Assembly: GCF_036417845.1 (NCBI RefSeq)
Contig: NC_089980.1
Span: forward strand, 51,396,501 to 51,460,500
DNA: 64,000 nt
Direction of reading: 5' to 3'
Source: Apteryx mantelli
Taxonomy: Eukaryota; Chordata; Aves; Apterygiformes; Apterygidae
Shown piece by piece: positions 39,101-50,995 of the stretch. How positions within the stretch are numbered: the stretch's first letter is position 1; the number at the start of each line of letters is the position of its first letter. The notes below the pieces were generated by a model, which was not told where the DNA came from, ran no database searches, and saw nothing but the letters and a program-made list of their open reading frames with translations. The translations under genes were made by a program, and so were the position numbers.

Positions 39101-42100
39101 ATTTATTCCTCCCACCCCCTGACTGTCGCATTCTCCAAAACCAGGTTGCGAGCAAGCAAATCAACTGTCATGGACAGCAAGCAGAAATCTGGTTTTATTT
39201 TGTGTTTTTTTTTCCTCCTCCTCCCTTCTTCCCCAGTACTGCTGCCAGTACTGATGACTACTCAGACACTTCTGAGTAGGACATCTCACTCTGCTTGGGA
39301 CAATTCACATGTGTTCACCAGGCAGACATTTGTCTGTGGTTGACTCTAAAACCACAAGTTCCTAAAGCTGAGATTGCAACAAAATTTAGGAGTTTTAATC
39401 ATAACAATATTCCAAAAAAACTCTGTTCAGTTACCTGATAATATTCAATCTATCTGAACTGTGTGTGTTCAAGTTCCCCCCCCAAATGACATTGCTGCAT
39501 TACCTGAGCTCCTGTAGGATGACTTAGCTTTTACATTTCATGCAGCTTTTCTTCCTCGTCTTTTTTCCTGTGTAAAACTGATAAATGCTGATGCAATTGC
39601 AGAATCAAGTAGTAAATATTTACTGCTGTTAAATACAGGGCAGTATGAAGTTGATTGATAGTCTTGCTTGACTACAATGTGACTTGGTAATATTCAAACT
39701 TAAAAAAAAAAAAAAAATTCCCCAAACTGGAAGAGTAGTTTCCTTCACTATTTTCTTCTAGTGTGTGAGATTGCTTTAGTAATTGCATTTAATATCTGTG
39801 TATATGCTCTTTGTGAAGCATTTGTATTTATAATGTTAGTTTTAGTGTATGTATCTCAAAGAAGAATGCCAGGGCTGGCTTCTCCAATACTTTTTTTTTT
39901 TCCCCTCTCTCCACTCTCCTGAAACTCTGGTTCAGATCATGGATATAATGGACAGAACCTGAAATCTCAGCTCATGGTTTTCAACTATTCCCCTCACAAG
40001 TTCCTTGTCCTAGCTTTGAAAAATGAGAAACTTCTCCAAGTTCCTCCAATGCTACTTTAAAAAATAAAGTGAATCCCAGGTTTACAAGCTGTGCAAGATA
40101 AGAAGGATTCACCCTGTGGAAAGCCTAATACCGTAGATCAGTAATACAATATTTCAATCAATATACTTTTTGGCAGAATGTCAATGCAAAGAGGAGCATA
40201 GGAGTAATGTGATCTGATGAACTGATGAAATGAGCAGCTGCATTCAAACCTGCTTCAAATGAGCTTGTCTAAGTTCCTTAAAGAAGGAAAGCATGGTTAT
40301 AAACATTGATTTCTAGTGGCAGTAGAGGAGGATAAGAAAGATAGAGGGCAAACTGGGAAGAAAAAGCTAACATTCTAGCTAGTTGGGTTTGGTGCCAATG
40401 GGGCGTTTATCCTGAAGTTGTCTTCATAATTACTCCAGTCCTAAAAATAACATACCTGACAAATTATACATTGCTGAATATGATGGGAGCAATCGGTTGA
40501 TTCCTTCGTTCTTACATTTGTGCACATGGACCAATGATTCTTCTAAACTCCCAGCCACTTTGGCTAATAAGCTCTATCTAAATCAAGATATAGTTTTTGG
40601 TTGTAGAAGATTTATAGTGAGGGCTGAAATTAGTGTGAAGTAACATCCTCTGAGTTGTTTTTAAACTAGCTTTATCTTAGCATAGACTGGCCATATCAGT
40701 GTCTATGTACTGTATTTTTCATAATCTTGAATTCAGTGTCTCCGTCTTCAAGAGCTGTCGTGACAAGGAGAACCTCTAAGTTCTGGCCATTATGATGAAA
40801 TGATACTCTCTTCTGAGCAATACAACATAGCTGAAATCCCTTCTCCATCTTCCCCTGTCAAAAACAGAACAAGAGCCTGGACAGAGGAGTAGAGTTCCTG
40901 AAGTATCCAACTTGCAGGCAGACCTTTCATATTTCATTCACCACCAACTTGTTGGCAGACCCCGTAGGCTTGCTTGGGCCTCTGTGGGGTTAGGGTGTCA
41001 CTATGGCCTGAGGAAGAGAGAAGGATGGAGAAGTTGCCTTTCTTTGCCCACTTTCCTACTCATCTCCATACAGGCCAGGATGCCAGGAGTTTTATTAAGT
41101 ATGAAATAAATGTTTTCTCCTCATACAACTTACCACTAGAGCTGTGAGGCAACAAAACAGCTTTCTCGCAAATCGCTACAGAAGGTTCTTAGAAGACAAG
41201 AGTGGAAAAAGCTTTTGCTTATAATGGCATTAATTATTGCTTTTTTAGCAACATTCCTTTTGGTGTTGGTTGTGTGCTGTAGTACATGGTATGTCTTCTT
41301 TACTGCTAAAGTGGAACAATTTTGCATCTGAGTAAGACATCATGTTGCAGTACTGGATTTTCTGGGTTTTTAGGTTTTGTGTGTGTGTTTTTTTTGTTTT
41401 TTTTTTTTCTCCTGCCTCCTGCATGTTCTGTTGTTGTGGTTGGCCTCAGTCTTGGCAATTTAATCATGAAAAATCTGTTAATGGTGGAATAATTTACTAA
41501 GAGGTCCATGCCTCTGTAAAGAGAAAGATACAGTGCAGTGTTCAGTTATTGCTGATGTTGTTGAGACACAGGAGCAATAGTTTCCAAAGGTTACTTAAAA
41601 GTGAGAAGCTAGCACTGCATGCCTTCCTTGCACAAAGATGCCTGTTTTGTATAGTCTTTAGTTGAATGTTGTACCATTAGAATCAGGCCTAACCATTAAT
41701 AAATTAAATAAATAGCATTTTTGGCTTCCTGGCAGAGAATCTGATATTTCCTGGCTTCCCACATATGTTCTTCAAGCCAAGTTTTAGTTCTTTGAAAAGT
41801 TATTGCCTGGCTTGTCTTCAAACACTTCTTGTGTCCCATCTTAAATACTGAGAACTGACCATGTACACCATGTCCTTACTTTACTATACATATGCCTTTT
41901 TTATACAAATTATTTTTTGACTCGTTCTAATATGAAAGGAAGCTGGGAATAGAAAGTTTGTTGGTTGACAGAGATGCCCATGGTCAGCTGAATAGCTGAT
42001 CCCAGAAGAAAGTGCCAGTGTCTGAAGTTTGCAGGATGAAAACTGAAAGAGAATGATGCGAGTGGTCAAAGGTGATCATGTGCATACCATGCCTCAGAAC

Positions 42101-42330
42101 TATATCTGTTTTAATCTAGCCTATAATGCATGCCTTTAGCCAATAATTGAAGGGAAAACACCATTTTCCAAGGCAAAATCTTCCGTTGGTGAATTGAAAT
42201 AAAAAATTTCTAAAAATAAATTATCTCTGAATTTTCATTTTTCTTCTTTCCAGCCAGTGGCTCTTACCGTGCTTTTGATTGGTGCAGTACAGGTTTATAG
42301 TACTACATCTTCTTCTAGTATGTACTTACA

Positions 42331-42346
42331 GGATATATATATATCC
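42331..42346. repeat. Perfect AT-alternating palindrome GGATATATATATATCC
   Basis: A 16-bp self-complementary sequence dominated by (AT)n; a simple-repeat palindrome with no evident role. Confidence 0.9.
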
Positions 42347-42904
42347 CATGACTAAACTAAAAAAATAGGTTCTTGTGTTCCATAGTAGGGCAAGTTTTGC
42401 AGATTTTTTTTTTTTTTGAACCACTGGCTGTGGCATTTTCCTGACACTGTTCAAAGGCCTAATGAATAAGAAATGTAAGTGTAGGACTGCGTCATAACTG
42501 TATCAGAAAGTTAGATGTTTCCAGGAATGCAGATAATGCTGAGTGCTTTGTAGGTGTGACATGCTAAAATAAACAAATGGGATTCACACCTGCTGATTTC
42601 CTCAGCAGCTAATATAATATCACTGCCATATTTCAGGTCCATCCCTCTGTCTTTCTGTCAACCTGCAATCCTGAAGTAGACTGATCTGTGAAACTGGAAT
42701 TCCTAGTCAGAAACTGCATCCTAAGCTTAGGAACTGAAGTCTTTTTTTTTTTTTTTCCTCCCTTTTCCCCCCTGAAAATTAGAGGAAACAGTGAAACAGT
42801 CACTCAGCATAGATGGGCACTGCTCTTACCTCCTTTCCTGTCTTTCAGACAATAGCTCCTGGTTCTGTGTTGGAGGACTTCTTCAAAAATGAGGGACTTA
42901 AATT

Positions 42905-43190
42905 CTGAGGTCAAATCCATTGCTCCCAATTCCTAGAGGAGTGCCCTAACCACAAAACTATAGGCTGTTCCTGGGGTTACACTGCCTGTCCTGCTCTGGA
43001 GCTGGATTGCTTTCAAGAATGCATGAATTATAGGGCCAGAAGGTCAGTATGTAAGAGGGAGCCTGACTTGGTAGATATTTTATGTTACACAGTAATTGGA
43101 TACAAACAAGAAATAAAGCTAAGGGCGGATACAGCAGTCCTAGGTCTTCCCCATCCTAGCTGAGTGCCCTGACCTCTCTGGATTACAGAC
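42905..43190 (-). repeat. Two tRNA-like SINE pieces in tandem
   Basis: Copy A (about 42924-42965, CCCAATTCCTAGAGGAGTGC then CCTAACCACAAAACTATAGG) and copy B (about 43149-43188, CCCCATCCTAGCTGAGTGCC then CTGACCTCTCTGGATTACAG) share a CC-AT-CCTAG--GAGTGCCCT-ACC core about 218 bp apart. The word GAGTGCCCTAACCAC resembles the reverse complement of a GTGGTTAGAGCACTC tRNA-like head seen in old amniote repeats. TGAGGTCAAATCC just upstream could be the B-box side. The orientation call (minus) follows from that reading. Family not named. Confidence 0.4.
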
Positions 43191-45473
43191 CTGGATCTTG
43201 GCATGCTTGCTTCCTTGGCCATGGATTTTTTACACTCTTGGGTACCCAGTAGCCCAACTCCAGCATGACGGGTTTGATGAGTTTCTGATCTCATACTTGA
43301 TGCTGATTTACTTATCTCAAAGAGATAAAAACCGAGCATGTGAAATGTAAATGCGGCTAAGCCTTATTTGGTGTCTAGTGTAAGGTTAAGTTATTTCCTG
43401 CACCGGCCCACACACTGAAAAAAGGGATGGAGGGGAACTCACAGCAGCTGGCAATAACTTTTGGAGAAGCTGAAAACTGTCGCACAGGAGCTTCTGTCGG
43501 CTCTGCCATGGGGAGCCCCTTATGCAGTGGGAATTATGGGCAGAGGCTGGCTCCCTGGCATTTGTGCAAGTTTGAAAGGTTTTTGTTTCTTGGGGCAGTT
43601 CTCAGTTGCTTGGTCTCAGCCAAATGCTGGCTGATTCTGTGCTATCTAAGCAGGACAGAACTGGCCTGTTCTTGCCAGAAGCCAGATTCTTCTCAAATAC
43701 GTTTTGTGTTTGTTCCCATGCTCTGTTTGCAGACAGACAGCATTCACCATGTTGTCTTTGGAGTCAGGCTGAGTTTACCAAAATGATCTGTGAGAATAAT
43801 GAAGTTTCTTTTCTCTTTGTGTCTCATTACCTAAAATACATGTTGTCCATGGCATGTTGCTGGCACCCAGTGACCTTGTTTGCACCCTTACTTACCTGAA
43901 TAGAAGGGTTGTGTGCCAGGGTTTAGAAAGGGGTGATTTGCAGGCTAGTAAGGGGCAACCCTGTAATCAGAAATTTCCTGATAGGATGCACAACATTTGA
44001 CCCGCTAGTTTAAAATAGAACAATATATTCTCTGTAAATATTTCATGGTCCATGTTTGATAGGGATGTATGGTAGAAATAGGTGGTGCCTTCCTATCTGA
44101 CTCTAGAAGTACTTGTTAACATGTACTACAGTGTTTGATTTATAATATTACAATAGTGGCTTTAATTAATAATGCTTTATTAATTATAAGCATAGACTTA
44201 CTGAATAAATCTTACTTATTCTATCAAATGGCTCTCCATGCCTAGGTAAAACTATTTCAGTAATTATAAAGCTACTATAATATTTGTCTACATTACAGAC
44301 TTTGTGTTGTTAGCTCTGCCAGTTTCACTGAAGTCCAGTGTACGATCTCTGCTTGACCCCATCTTTGACATGAAACAAGGAAAGTTGAACTTTCAGCTAT
44401 GCATTTTGTGGTGAGACAGGGCGGGTGTGATAAGACAGGGTCTTCCCAAAACAAGAGAAAGGGGTGGAGGAAAGAGCATTTCTCCTGATGTGACTTTGGG
44501 CCCCTATGCTTCTCTTTCCTGTCAGGATCAGAGAAATGAAGCCAGAGAGGTGATGTCCCTGCTGAAGAGGATTGAACTCCCCTGCAAAAGACAGCAGAGT
44601 TGTCACTATTACTTTGCATGCTCGGGTTTAAAGAGAAAAGTAGAAGAGTATGTATGAGGAGTGCTAGTGCCAGGTATCTAGTGGGGAGCTCTCCTCTCAC
44701 TGTTTCTAGAAGATGTAGACTTGTAACTTTGTAACTCCTGATTTTTTTCCTCCCTTTTCTATATAAAATACACACACATTTGGGGATCAGTTGTTTTATC
44801 TACTACTGAAATGCAGCCATCAGTGCAGAATAACATGAGAACAATTTGAGAGGAAGCGTGGAACACTATATTCAACTGAAACTAATTACCTGATTAGATT
44901 TTGGCCGGTCTGTGTGGGTTGACATCCAATGGTCTTGGCGATAATAACCTGCGAACAAAGCCAAGTCTAGTCTTGCTTCAGTTAAAGACTGTGGACAAAA
45001 CATCTGGACTTGAGCACTGAATGCTAAGTGCTGTGAAAATAGGCCACTGATTTAAAGTACCCATGGCTACAATGCTTGTCAGTGGGCACCTGGGTTATCT
45101 GTGCTTATATGGGTTTTAGAAACACTGTTTGTATCTAAAAGTGATTCTGTTTCAAGCCCAGAATCTGGTGAATTTTAATTCTGTATCAGATCTACTCACA
45201 GCTTTAGGATTAGCATTTCCTTTAGCACTTCCAACTTCTCCCCTTAGAAATTTGGCTCAAGCCTGACTTTGAGATCTCATAGACTTAGAAATTAGCCTAA
45301 AGAATTATCTCACCCAGCCTGCTACAGTACTCCTGTCTCTTTAGCTCCACGGGGGTTAAATACATGATAGGTTAGCTTTGTTAGGTGAGAAGTATTTGTT
45401 ACTGCCATTGCACCATTGTTACTGCTCTCTTGCACTGTCTCCATTTTTGATCTGTTTGTGTCATTGTTTGAAA

Positions 45474-45501
45474 ATGTTTGGCATTTTTCAATGCCAAACA
45501 T
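45474..45501. repeat. Hairpin: 12-bp perfect stem, 4-nt loop
   Basis: ATGTTTGGCATT (45474-45485) pairs exactly with AATGCCAAACAT (45490-45501) around TTTC. TTGGCA and TGCCAA are NFI half-sites placed as an inverted pair (TTGGC...GCCAA). The spacing (about 10 bp between half-sites) is longer than the classic NFI palindrome. It is 1.36 kb upstream of GREM2 exon 2. Confidence 0.7.
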
Positions 45502-46861
45502 GCAATGGTCTGTTTTCATTATTATGCCTTGTTAGGAGTACCTATGCAACATCTCAAGTGTCTATAGTGTTAGGGTACCTATATTTATTGGTGCAATGGT
45601 ATATTTTATCTTGGCATCACTCTAAAGGAAGAAAAGCCATTACTTGAAGGAAGCATTTGAAGCTTTCCTGGGAAGAGAGGGCTGACTCTTTCACGGTGTT
45701 ACTAAAAATGCAGTCCACAAGTGAGCAGAGCACTTTTAGAAAGACCTGAAGTGTCCTTACCTCTGGCCTGGAAGCTTTTGAGATGCATTTTCTTCCAGCA
45801 TCCTTGAGGTACTCCTCTCTCCCTTCTCAGGAAGAACAAAATAAACTCTCAGATGAGTTGTGACGGTTCAGTAGTGACTATTATAAGAGAAATTTAGTAC
45901 TTCTACTCTGATCTCCTGACAGTTCATTTTCACACATTACTAAACTGAATTGGGCAAGTGGTTGATGAAAATCCAGGAGGTGGTAAGAGATGCTCCACAG
46001 AAGAAATTCTAATAGGCAACCATAGGAAAAAAATATTTTTGTTAACTAACTGGCTGACTATTTTAATTTAGCAAGTGGATTATGCTCTAGCCTATTTCTT
46101 AACAAGAAATCCACATCTAAAATAAATATTGAATTCTCTCCTGTTTAAAAACACTCTTAAACTATTTGCGTAAGAGGCCGTGTAGTAATGATGTCTTCCA
46201 AGTTGTGTTTAAGCATTTCTTCCTACTGCAAGAATAAATCTAACAAACTTTCAGCCTCCCACAAAGACAATGAATGCAAAGCTGTAAGTGTCATAAACCC
46301 CAAGAAACCTCAGAAGCAAGTTAAAGTAATAAAAATATACTTTTGTACACCTCTTGCTACTTATGTGTGGAGCTAGACTAGATATGAATTCCAAGGCCAA
46401 GCAGGGAAATGAGAATTCACCTTATGTAACCTGCTATTTTCTTCCCTTCTCTCTAGTGTTCCACAAATCAGCCGTCACGGTAATGGCAGGAGTCTTCTGA
46501 GCCTTAGTTAGCCAGGAGTTTGCCCAGCTGTTTGGCCCAGGATTTCACAAAAAAGGAGGAAACCTTTCCGGCTGAAGCTTCTGTAAAATAACTGGTTCAA
46601 GGATCAAAGCAGCAGTTTCCCTATTGGGGGGGGGGTAGTTGGAAAGCTTGGAGAGGGAGTGATGTGACTTTCAGTGGAGCCTGGCCTCTTTCTCATAAAT
46701 ATTCACCCTAGAAAATAGCTATTCTCCTAGGAGAAGTGGTGGGATTACAAAGGCAGTGAGATCTCCATTCTTCTAAAAGAGTGTGTAAAGTTAAACTCCA
46801 GTGCAATTTTGTGGTTTAAATATGTGTCTCTTCTAACAGCTACTTGTTTTGCTGTTGCAGG

Positions 46862-47368
46862 ATGATTTGGAAATTTGCCTTGTCTGTTTTTCTGATGGCA
46901 GCGCTGGTTAGAGTAACAGACACGAGGAAAAACCGTCCTGCAGGAGCAATTCCCTCCCCTTACAAAGACAGCAGCAGCAACAACTCTGAGAGGAGGCAGC
47001 ACCTGAACAAGGAAGTGCTGGCCTCTAGCCAGGAGGCCCTTGTCGTCACTGAAAGGAAGTACCTTAAGAGTGACTGGTGCAAAACACAGCCCCTGCGGCA
47101 GACTGTTAGTGAGGAGGGCTGCATAAGCCGCACTATCATCAACCGCTTTTGCTATGGGCAGTGCAACTCCTTCTACATACCGCGGCATGTGAAGAAGGAG
47201 GAGGAATCCTTCCAGTCCTGTGCCTTCTGCAAGCCACATAAGGTCACCTCATCAACCGTGCAGCTGGAGTGCCCTGAGCTGGACCCCCCCTTCCGACTCA
47301 AGAAAATCCAGAAGGTGAAGCAGTGCCGCTGCATGTCTGTGAATCTCAACAACTCAGGCAAACTGTGA
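46862..47368 (+). CDS. GREM2: Gremlin-2 (PRDC), secreted BMP antagonist
   Basis: A complete 168-residue frame, the same length as the mammalian protein as I recall it. Residues 1 to about 21 (MIWKFALSVFLMAALVRVTD) form a hydrophobic signal peptide. A basic, Ser/Asn-rich N-terminal segment follows, with a possible N-glycosylation site at N40 (NNS); another is at N163. The cystine-knot (DAN/CTCK) domain spans about 73-157. Its cysteines are C73, C87, C97, C101, C120, C123, C137, C155 and C157, and it includes the CYGQC motif at 97-101 and the C-x-C pair CRC at 155-157. Basic clusters such as RLKKIQKVKQ fit heparin binding. The family binds BMP2/BMP4-class ligands outside the cell and blocks receptor engagement. 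The start is the first ATG of exon 2, followed directly by the signal peptide; the in-frame TTG at 46844 lies in the intron. No break or missing cysteine is seen. Confidence 0.97.
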   Translation: MIWKFALSVFLMAALVRVTDTRKNRPAGAIPSPYKDSSSNNSERRQHLNKEVLASSQEALVVTERKYLKSDWCKTQPLRQTVSEEGCISRTIINRFCYGQCNSFYIPRHVKKEEESFQSCAFCKPHKVTSSTVQLECPELDPPFRLKKIQKVKQCRCMSVNLNNSGKL

Positions 47369-47458
47369 GAGCAGGCGGGTACCTACTGCATGGTGTTGCC
47401 CCCATCAGATTTACTGCTGCCTCTCCTGTCCCACTGAGCAGACTCACTGTCTATTGTG

Positions 47459-47507
47459 TTTTTTTTTTTTTTCTTTTTTCTGTTTTTTTTTTTTTTTTTC
47501 CTTTCAG
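47459..47507 (+). repeat. T-rich tract and cryptic 3' splice site in GREM2 3' UTR
   Basis: Runs of T (one of 17 at 47483-47499) interrupted only by single C or G bases lead directly into CCTTTCAG|GAGG, with AG at 47506-47507. As sequence this is a near-ideal polypyrimidine tract and acceptor, 138 nt after the stop codon. Use would need a donor just upstream, for example GGCGG|GTACCT near 47380. Length polymorphism is likely. Confidence 0.6.
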
Positions 47508-47554
47508 GAGGCATATCTCCAGCAAGGAAAGGCTCCTTGTCACTTGCCTACTGG

Positions 47555-47560
47555 AATAAA
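47555..47560 (+). terminator. GREM2: Proximal poly(A) signal of GREM2
   Basis: AATAAA 187 nt after the stop codon, followed by a GT-rich stretch (GGGCTGTGTTAGG) 14 bases later, as expected for a working cleavage site. Use would remove most of the 3' UTR. Confidence 0.5.
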
Positions 47561-49327
47561 GCTTTTTAATGGGCTGTGTTAGGCACTTTGCCATAAAGCT
47601 TCATTGTATTTCCAATATCAACTGACGGTTGAATCTTCCGGAGTGGAGCAGGCTCCCAGAAGTTGGGATTGATCTTCTAGGTGACCAGTTGGCTGAATCC
47701 AGCATTAAATGTTTCCACTGTGTGGAGTAAGGCCCTCTGCCCTACACTCCAGTCCCCTCCACAAGAAGAGAAGGCCTCGCTGGTGTTTCGGTCCAGGGCT
47801 CCCTGCTCTCACGACCAAGTGCTGGGTGTGCTGCCTGGAGCTGGGCGATGCAGGCAGGGGAGAGACAGAGTAACACACTGAAAGAGAGACTCTCTGAGGC
47901 TCTTCTTGCTAAGACAACTTCAAGTGTGCAATGACAAACTGTTCTGGGCTGGTTGTCTGAACCACAGATAAGAACCGAAGGGGAGAGGGGAAGTGTTAGG
48001 TCAGCCACCAGGATCGCATCCACAGACTGAATATGGATTCTTACACTGTTGTGGTTAGAATATATCAAACACATGGTCTCTGCAGCAGTGTTTATTTTGT
48101 AACCTAGCTATAGTAAACAGCTGTTTAAAGTATTTTAGACCTAGCCATGTATATTTTTCTTGTGGCAGAATATACCAGAGATTAAAATGTGTTGCGTAAG
48201 AGACTTGGTTGCTAGGTTAGTTGCCTGGCTTAAAATGGACATGTTTTAACTAGGCTTTCCAGTAGGTTTTGTGTGTTAGGTATATGTGTGTTTTTTACTC
48301 CAAAAAAAGGACAACATCCATTTATTACCTTGTATTTATGCCTGCTCAGATTGGGGGAAGTGGGAGGGTAGTGGGAGAGGAGCTGAAAACACTTAAGGAA
48401 ACAATGTTTCACTTAAGATATTAAAGAAGCACTGTAGCACAAAACCCCAAATTTGGTCTTTGTTGGACTGAATACAAAAGCTGCCTTATGCACCAGTGTG
48501 TCAGGTGTTGGGAGCGGTGGCTCTCCCATGCAGTGGTTGGAAACCAGGTAACCTGTTAGTGTTAAAGGGCAAAACCACTGGTAAGTGCTGTTGGAATGGG
48601 TCACAGTTGTAGGAGCAGGGAGAGACTAAGCTGTAATTACTGCAGTACTGGTGGTCTGCTGAGATTTAGAGTTCTGCCTTATCGGTGTTGGTGAATACTT
48701 TAAGTTCGTTTAAAATCATACTGTGTTGTTACTCTCTTAGCGGAGTTTAGCATGTCTGTATATCCCGTTTGTTCCAGTTCTGATCTGTATTAGTACCAGC
48801 TGCATTAATGTCCTACATCTAAAAGCAAACCAGCTCCTTCCCCCAAACCAAAGCCCATGCATGCTAAATTGTCTGAAGCACACAAATTAAAAATGACAAG
48901 CTGACTCCCTGATGCATGTCTTACAGTTCAGCATCTGCATCTAGTGAAACCAGCTTGCTGTAGGAGCCCTTCCCTGCCAGCCTCTTTACATATCGCCCCT
49001 CCAAGGGGTTAACGTGTTTAGCGCTCTTGCTAGCCAGGAGTGCAGTGCCACAGGTCTCTGTTATGTGAGACAGGCTGCTCTAAGAGGCTTTCTGGACTGA
49101 GCCCCAGTGGAGCTCACCAAGCGGTTTATGGGGATTGGCATGGGCAGGATGAGGTTGATCAGGTATGTTAGCCCTATTGCATGAGCAGCTGTGCACGTAC
49201 TTTCTGCTGTGGTCTTTCACAGTCAGAAATGCAAAAGGAGCCTCCTTGTGCTTTCAAGCCCATCGCTGCAATGCTGTCAGCATCATGCTAGCCACTGAAT
49301 GGGCAATATTCAGTCTAGGCTTGAGAT

Positions 49328-49352
49328 TGCTGGGGGTGGGGTGGGGTGGGGA
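49328..49352. repeat. (GGGGT)n tract
   Basis: About four GGGGT units in the GREM2 3' UTR on the sense strand. With four closely spaced G runs, an RNA G-quadruplex is possible. Confidence 0.75.
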
Positions 49353-49713
49353 AGGTAGCAATAGTTATAATCTACTAAGATGCTAGGGATCTTGGTCTCC
49401 CTTTGAAAGAAAATAACTGAAAGCCAGGCCCTGCTAGCATTTTGGACTAGAGAGGGCAAAACACCTTAGTAACTTCAGTTAGGAAAAACGTGCAAGAATC
49501 TTTAAGCTATGCCCTGCCTGGGTTTCTCATCAGTTTGCAATATGAATATGCTGCAGCTTAAAGCTCCTTCTAGGAGCTGTGTTTATGTAAAAACTGAGTT
49601 GAGCTTGTAATGGTTAAAACTGTATTTAATTCTTGTTTTATAAATGAAAACAAAAATGAAGAAATGCTTTAAGTATAATGTAATTATTTTATAGGTCTAC
49701 TATTAAATTATAG

Positions 49714-49726
49714 AATAAATAATAAA
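49714..49726 (+). terminator. GREM2: Distal poly(A) signals of GREM2
   Basis: Two AATAAA hexamers in a row (49714-49719 and 49721-49726) close a long AT-rich UTR. A GT-containing stretch follows at 49737-49750. I take this as the main 3' end because the upstream UTR is continuous and no better signal follows. Confidence 0.7.
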
Positions 49727-50981
49727 GCTACTCGAGGGTTATATGGTATCCAGGTGTATGGGCTTTGCTTCAACACCCAGTATCCAACCAGTCTCAAATC
49801 AATTTATTCTTCAGCTTTCTTTTGGCCCTACCAGTCTCAGGTAAATGATGGCTCAACCTAACAGCTTCGAAAAGCCTAAGCTACCCTCCTCCCCCAAACC
49901 CCAAGGCATCTGTAAGGGAAAAGGAGAAAGTAAGCTGAGCTAACCATAGAATTTGGGGTTGACTCTCCACACACAAATCCTGGCTTTTTTGGTTAACTAA
50001 CAAGATGACAGCCAAAGCTCCAGCAGCAGCTAAACTGCTGGCATCACTTGCTGTAAGAGAAGTAGCTATTATTCTGACCTAAGTGGTTTTCCTTAAAATA
50101 TAGTTAGATCATTATGTAATAGGCATCAGCCTCCTCATAGAGCAAATCTTTAGATGTAGTTGAATTCAAACACTTGCTATCAGCTCTTGAATAAGTTCAA
50201 TGTATGGCTTTCAAACTATAGGTTTTTTTTTTTCCTTTTCTTTCCAACCCTGAGAAAAGATAGTTAAAAAGTAATTTTGAAGGTAAACGTTGGTCTGGAA
50301 AGTGAGTTCCCTGAGGTGTGACTCTCCATGTGACCAGAACAAATGCTTTTCATGGGTCTTAAAAGTGGGAGGAGCATCTAGCCCACTACTAGCCAGGGAG
50401 GGCTGTGTCCTTTATGACACTACAACAGACATTTGCAGGAAGCCCTTTTTAGTAGCTGTTGGTTTTGAGAATTACTTTTCTGCTGTGCATTAGCTATTTA
50501 AGTGTGGTCAGGGGCCTCTGCTCAGAACTTGTGAATACCTTTGTCAGTTGGCTCAAAAAGGGACCCAGCAGCCATCTCCAACGCTCCCCTCTCATTTCTC
50601 CCTCTATCAGCCACTCTCCTGTTTTGCAGGTAGCTTCATCATCCAGCACCACCCTGAACGTCTAGCTGTTTGTGTTACAGCCAAGACTCCAGCTCTGGCT
50701 TTCCCAGCTTCTTGCTGCCTGACTGCCATCAGTACCAGAAGCATGTGATGTAATCCAATAAACTCCCCTTTGTGGAAGCAATCCAAGAGCAAGGCAAGTC
50801 TCTAGGGAGATAAAATAGGCTTTACTCAGATGGATCCAGTGTTTATTAAACTGGCCTGCAGCACGCTCTCTGATGTTGTGGGACAGGGAAAGGGAGGGAG
50901 CACAGTAAATACTAATTTCTACCATGACAGAATTGCCAGATTGGCAGGACCCCACTTTGTGACGGGTGACAGATGAAGACA

Positions 50982-50995
50982 CCCCCCCCCCCCCC
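50982..50995. repeat. Poly-C run (14 C)
   Basis: Homopolymer between the two genes; a likely sequencing-difficult, length-variable site. Confidence 0.95.

Larger units (their letters stand above)
9055..46860 (+). other. GREM2: GREM2 intron 1 (37.8 kb)
   Basis: The intron runs from donor GTACGG at 9055 to acceptor TTGCTGTTGCAG ending at 46860. It separates the CpG-island leader from the coding exon. It contains a second CpG island, one ancient CR1 fragment, tRNA-like and inverted repeats, hairpins and simple repeats, listed separately. In between I see no further exon or RNA gene. Stretches 15.3-24.7 kb, 27.6-30.3 kb, 30.5-34.2 kb, 36.2-42.3 kb and 43.2-45.4 kb hold only chance ORFs and short homopolymers. 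Regulatory elements may be hidden in them but cannot be told from sequence alone. Confidence 0.8.
46861..49745 (+). other. GREM2: GREM2 exon 2 (coding plus 3' UTR)
   Basis: The exon begins right after a strong acceptor (polypyrimidine run then TTGCTGTTGCAG, ending at 46860). One base later the start codon appears. The coding part ends at 47368. The 3' UTR of about 2.4 kb runs to the distal poly(A) signals at 49714-49726, so the mRNA should end near 49740-49750. A proximal AATAAA at 47555 would give a 3' UTR of only about 0.2 kb. The UTR holds a long T-rich tract and a cryptic acceptor at 47506-47507. The exact cleavage points are inferred. Confidence 0.8.

Noticed and set aside
45280-45345. 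Possible CR1 3' end (TCATAGACTTAGAAATTAGC...)
   Set aside because: The similarity is limited to a few words and is not continued in the flanks.
46745-47239. 164-codon minus-strand frame opposite GREM2
   Set aside because: It is the antisense shadow of the conserved GREM2 coding sequence.
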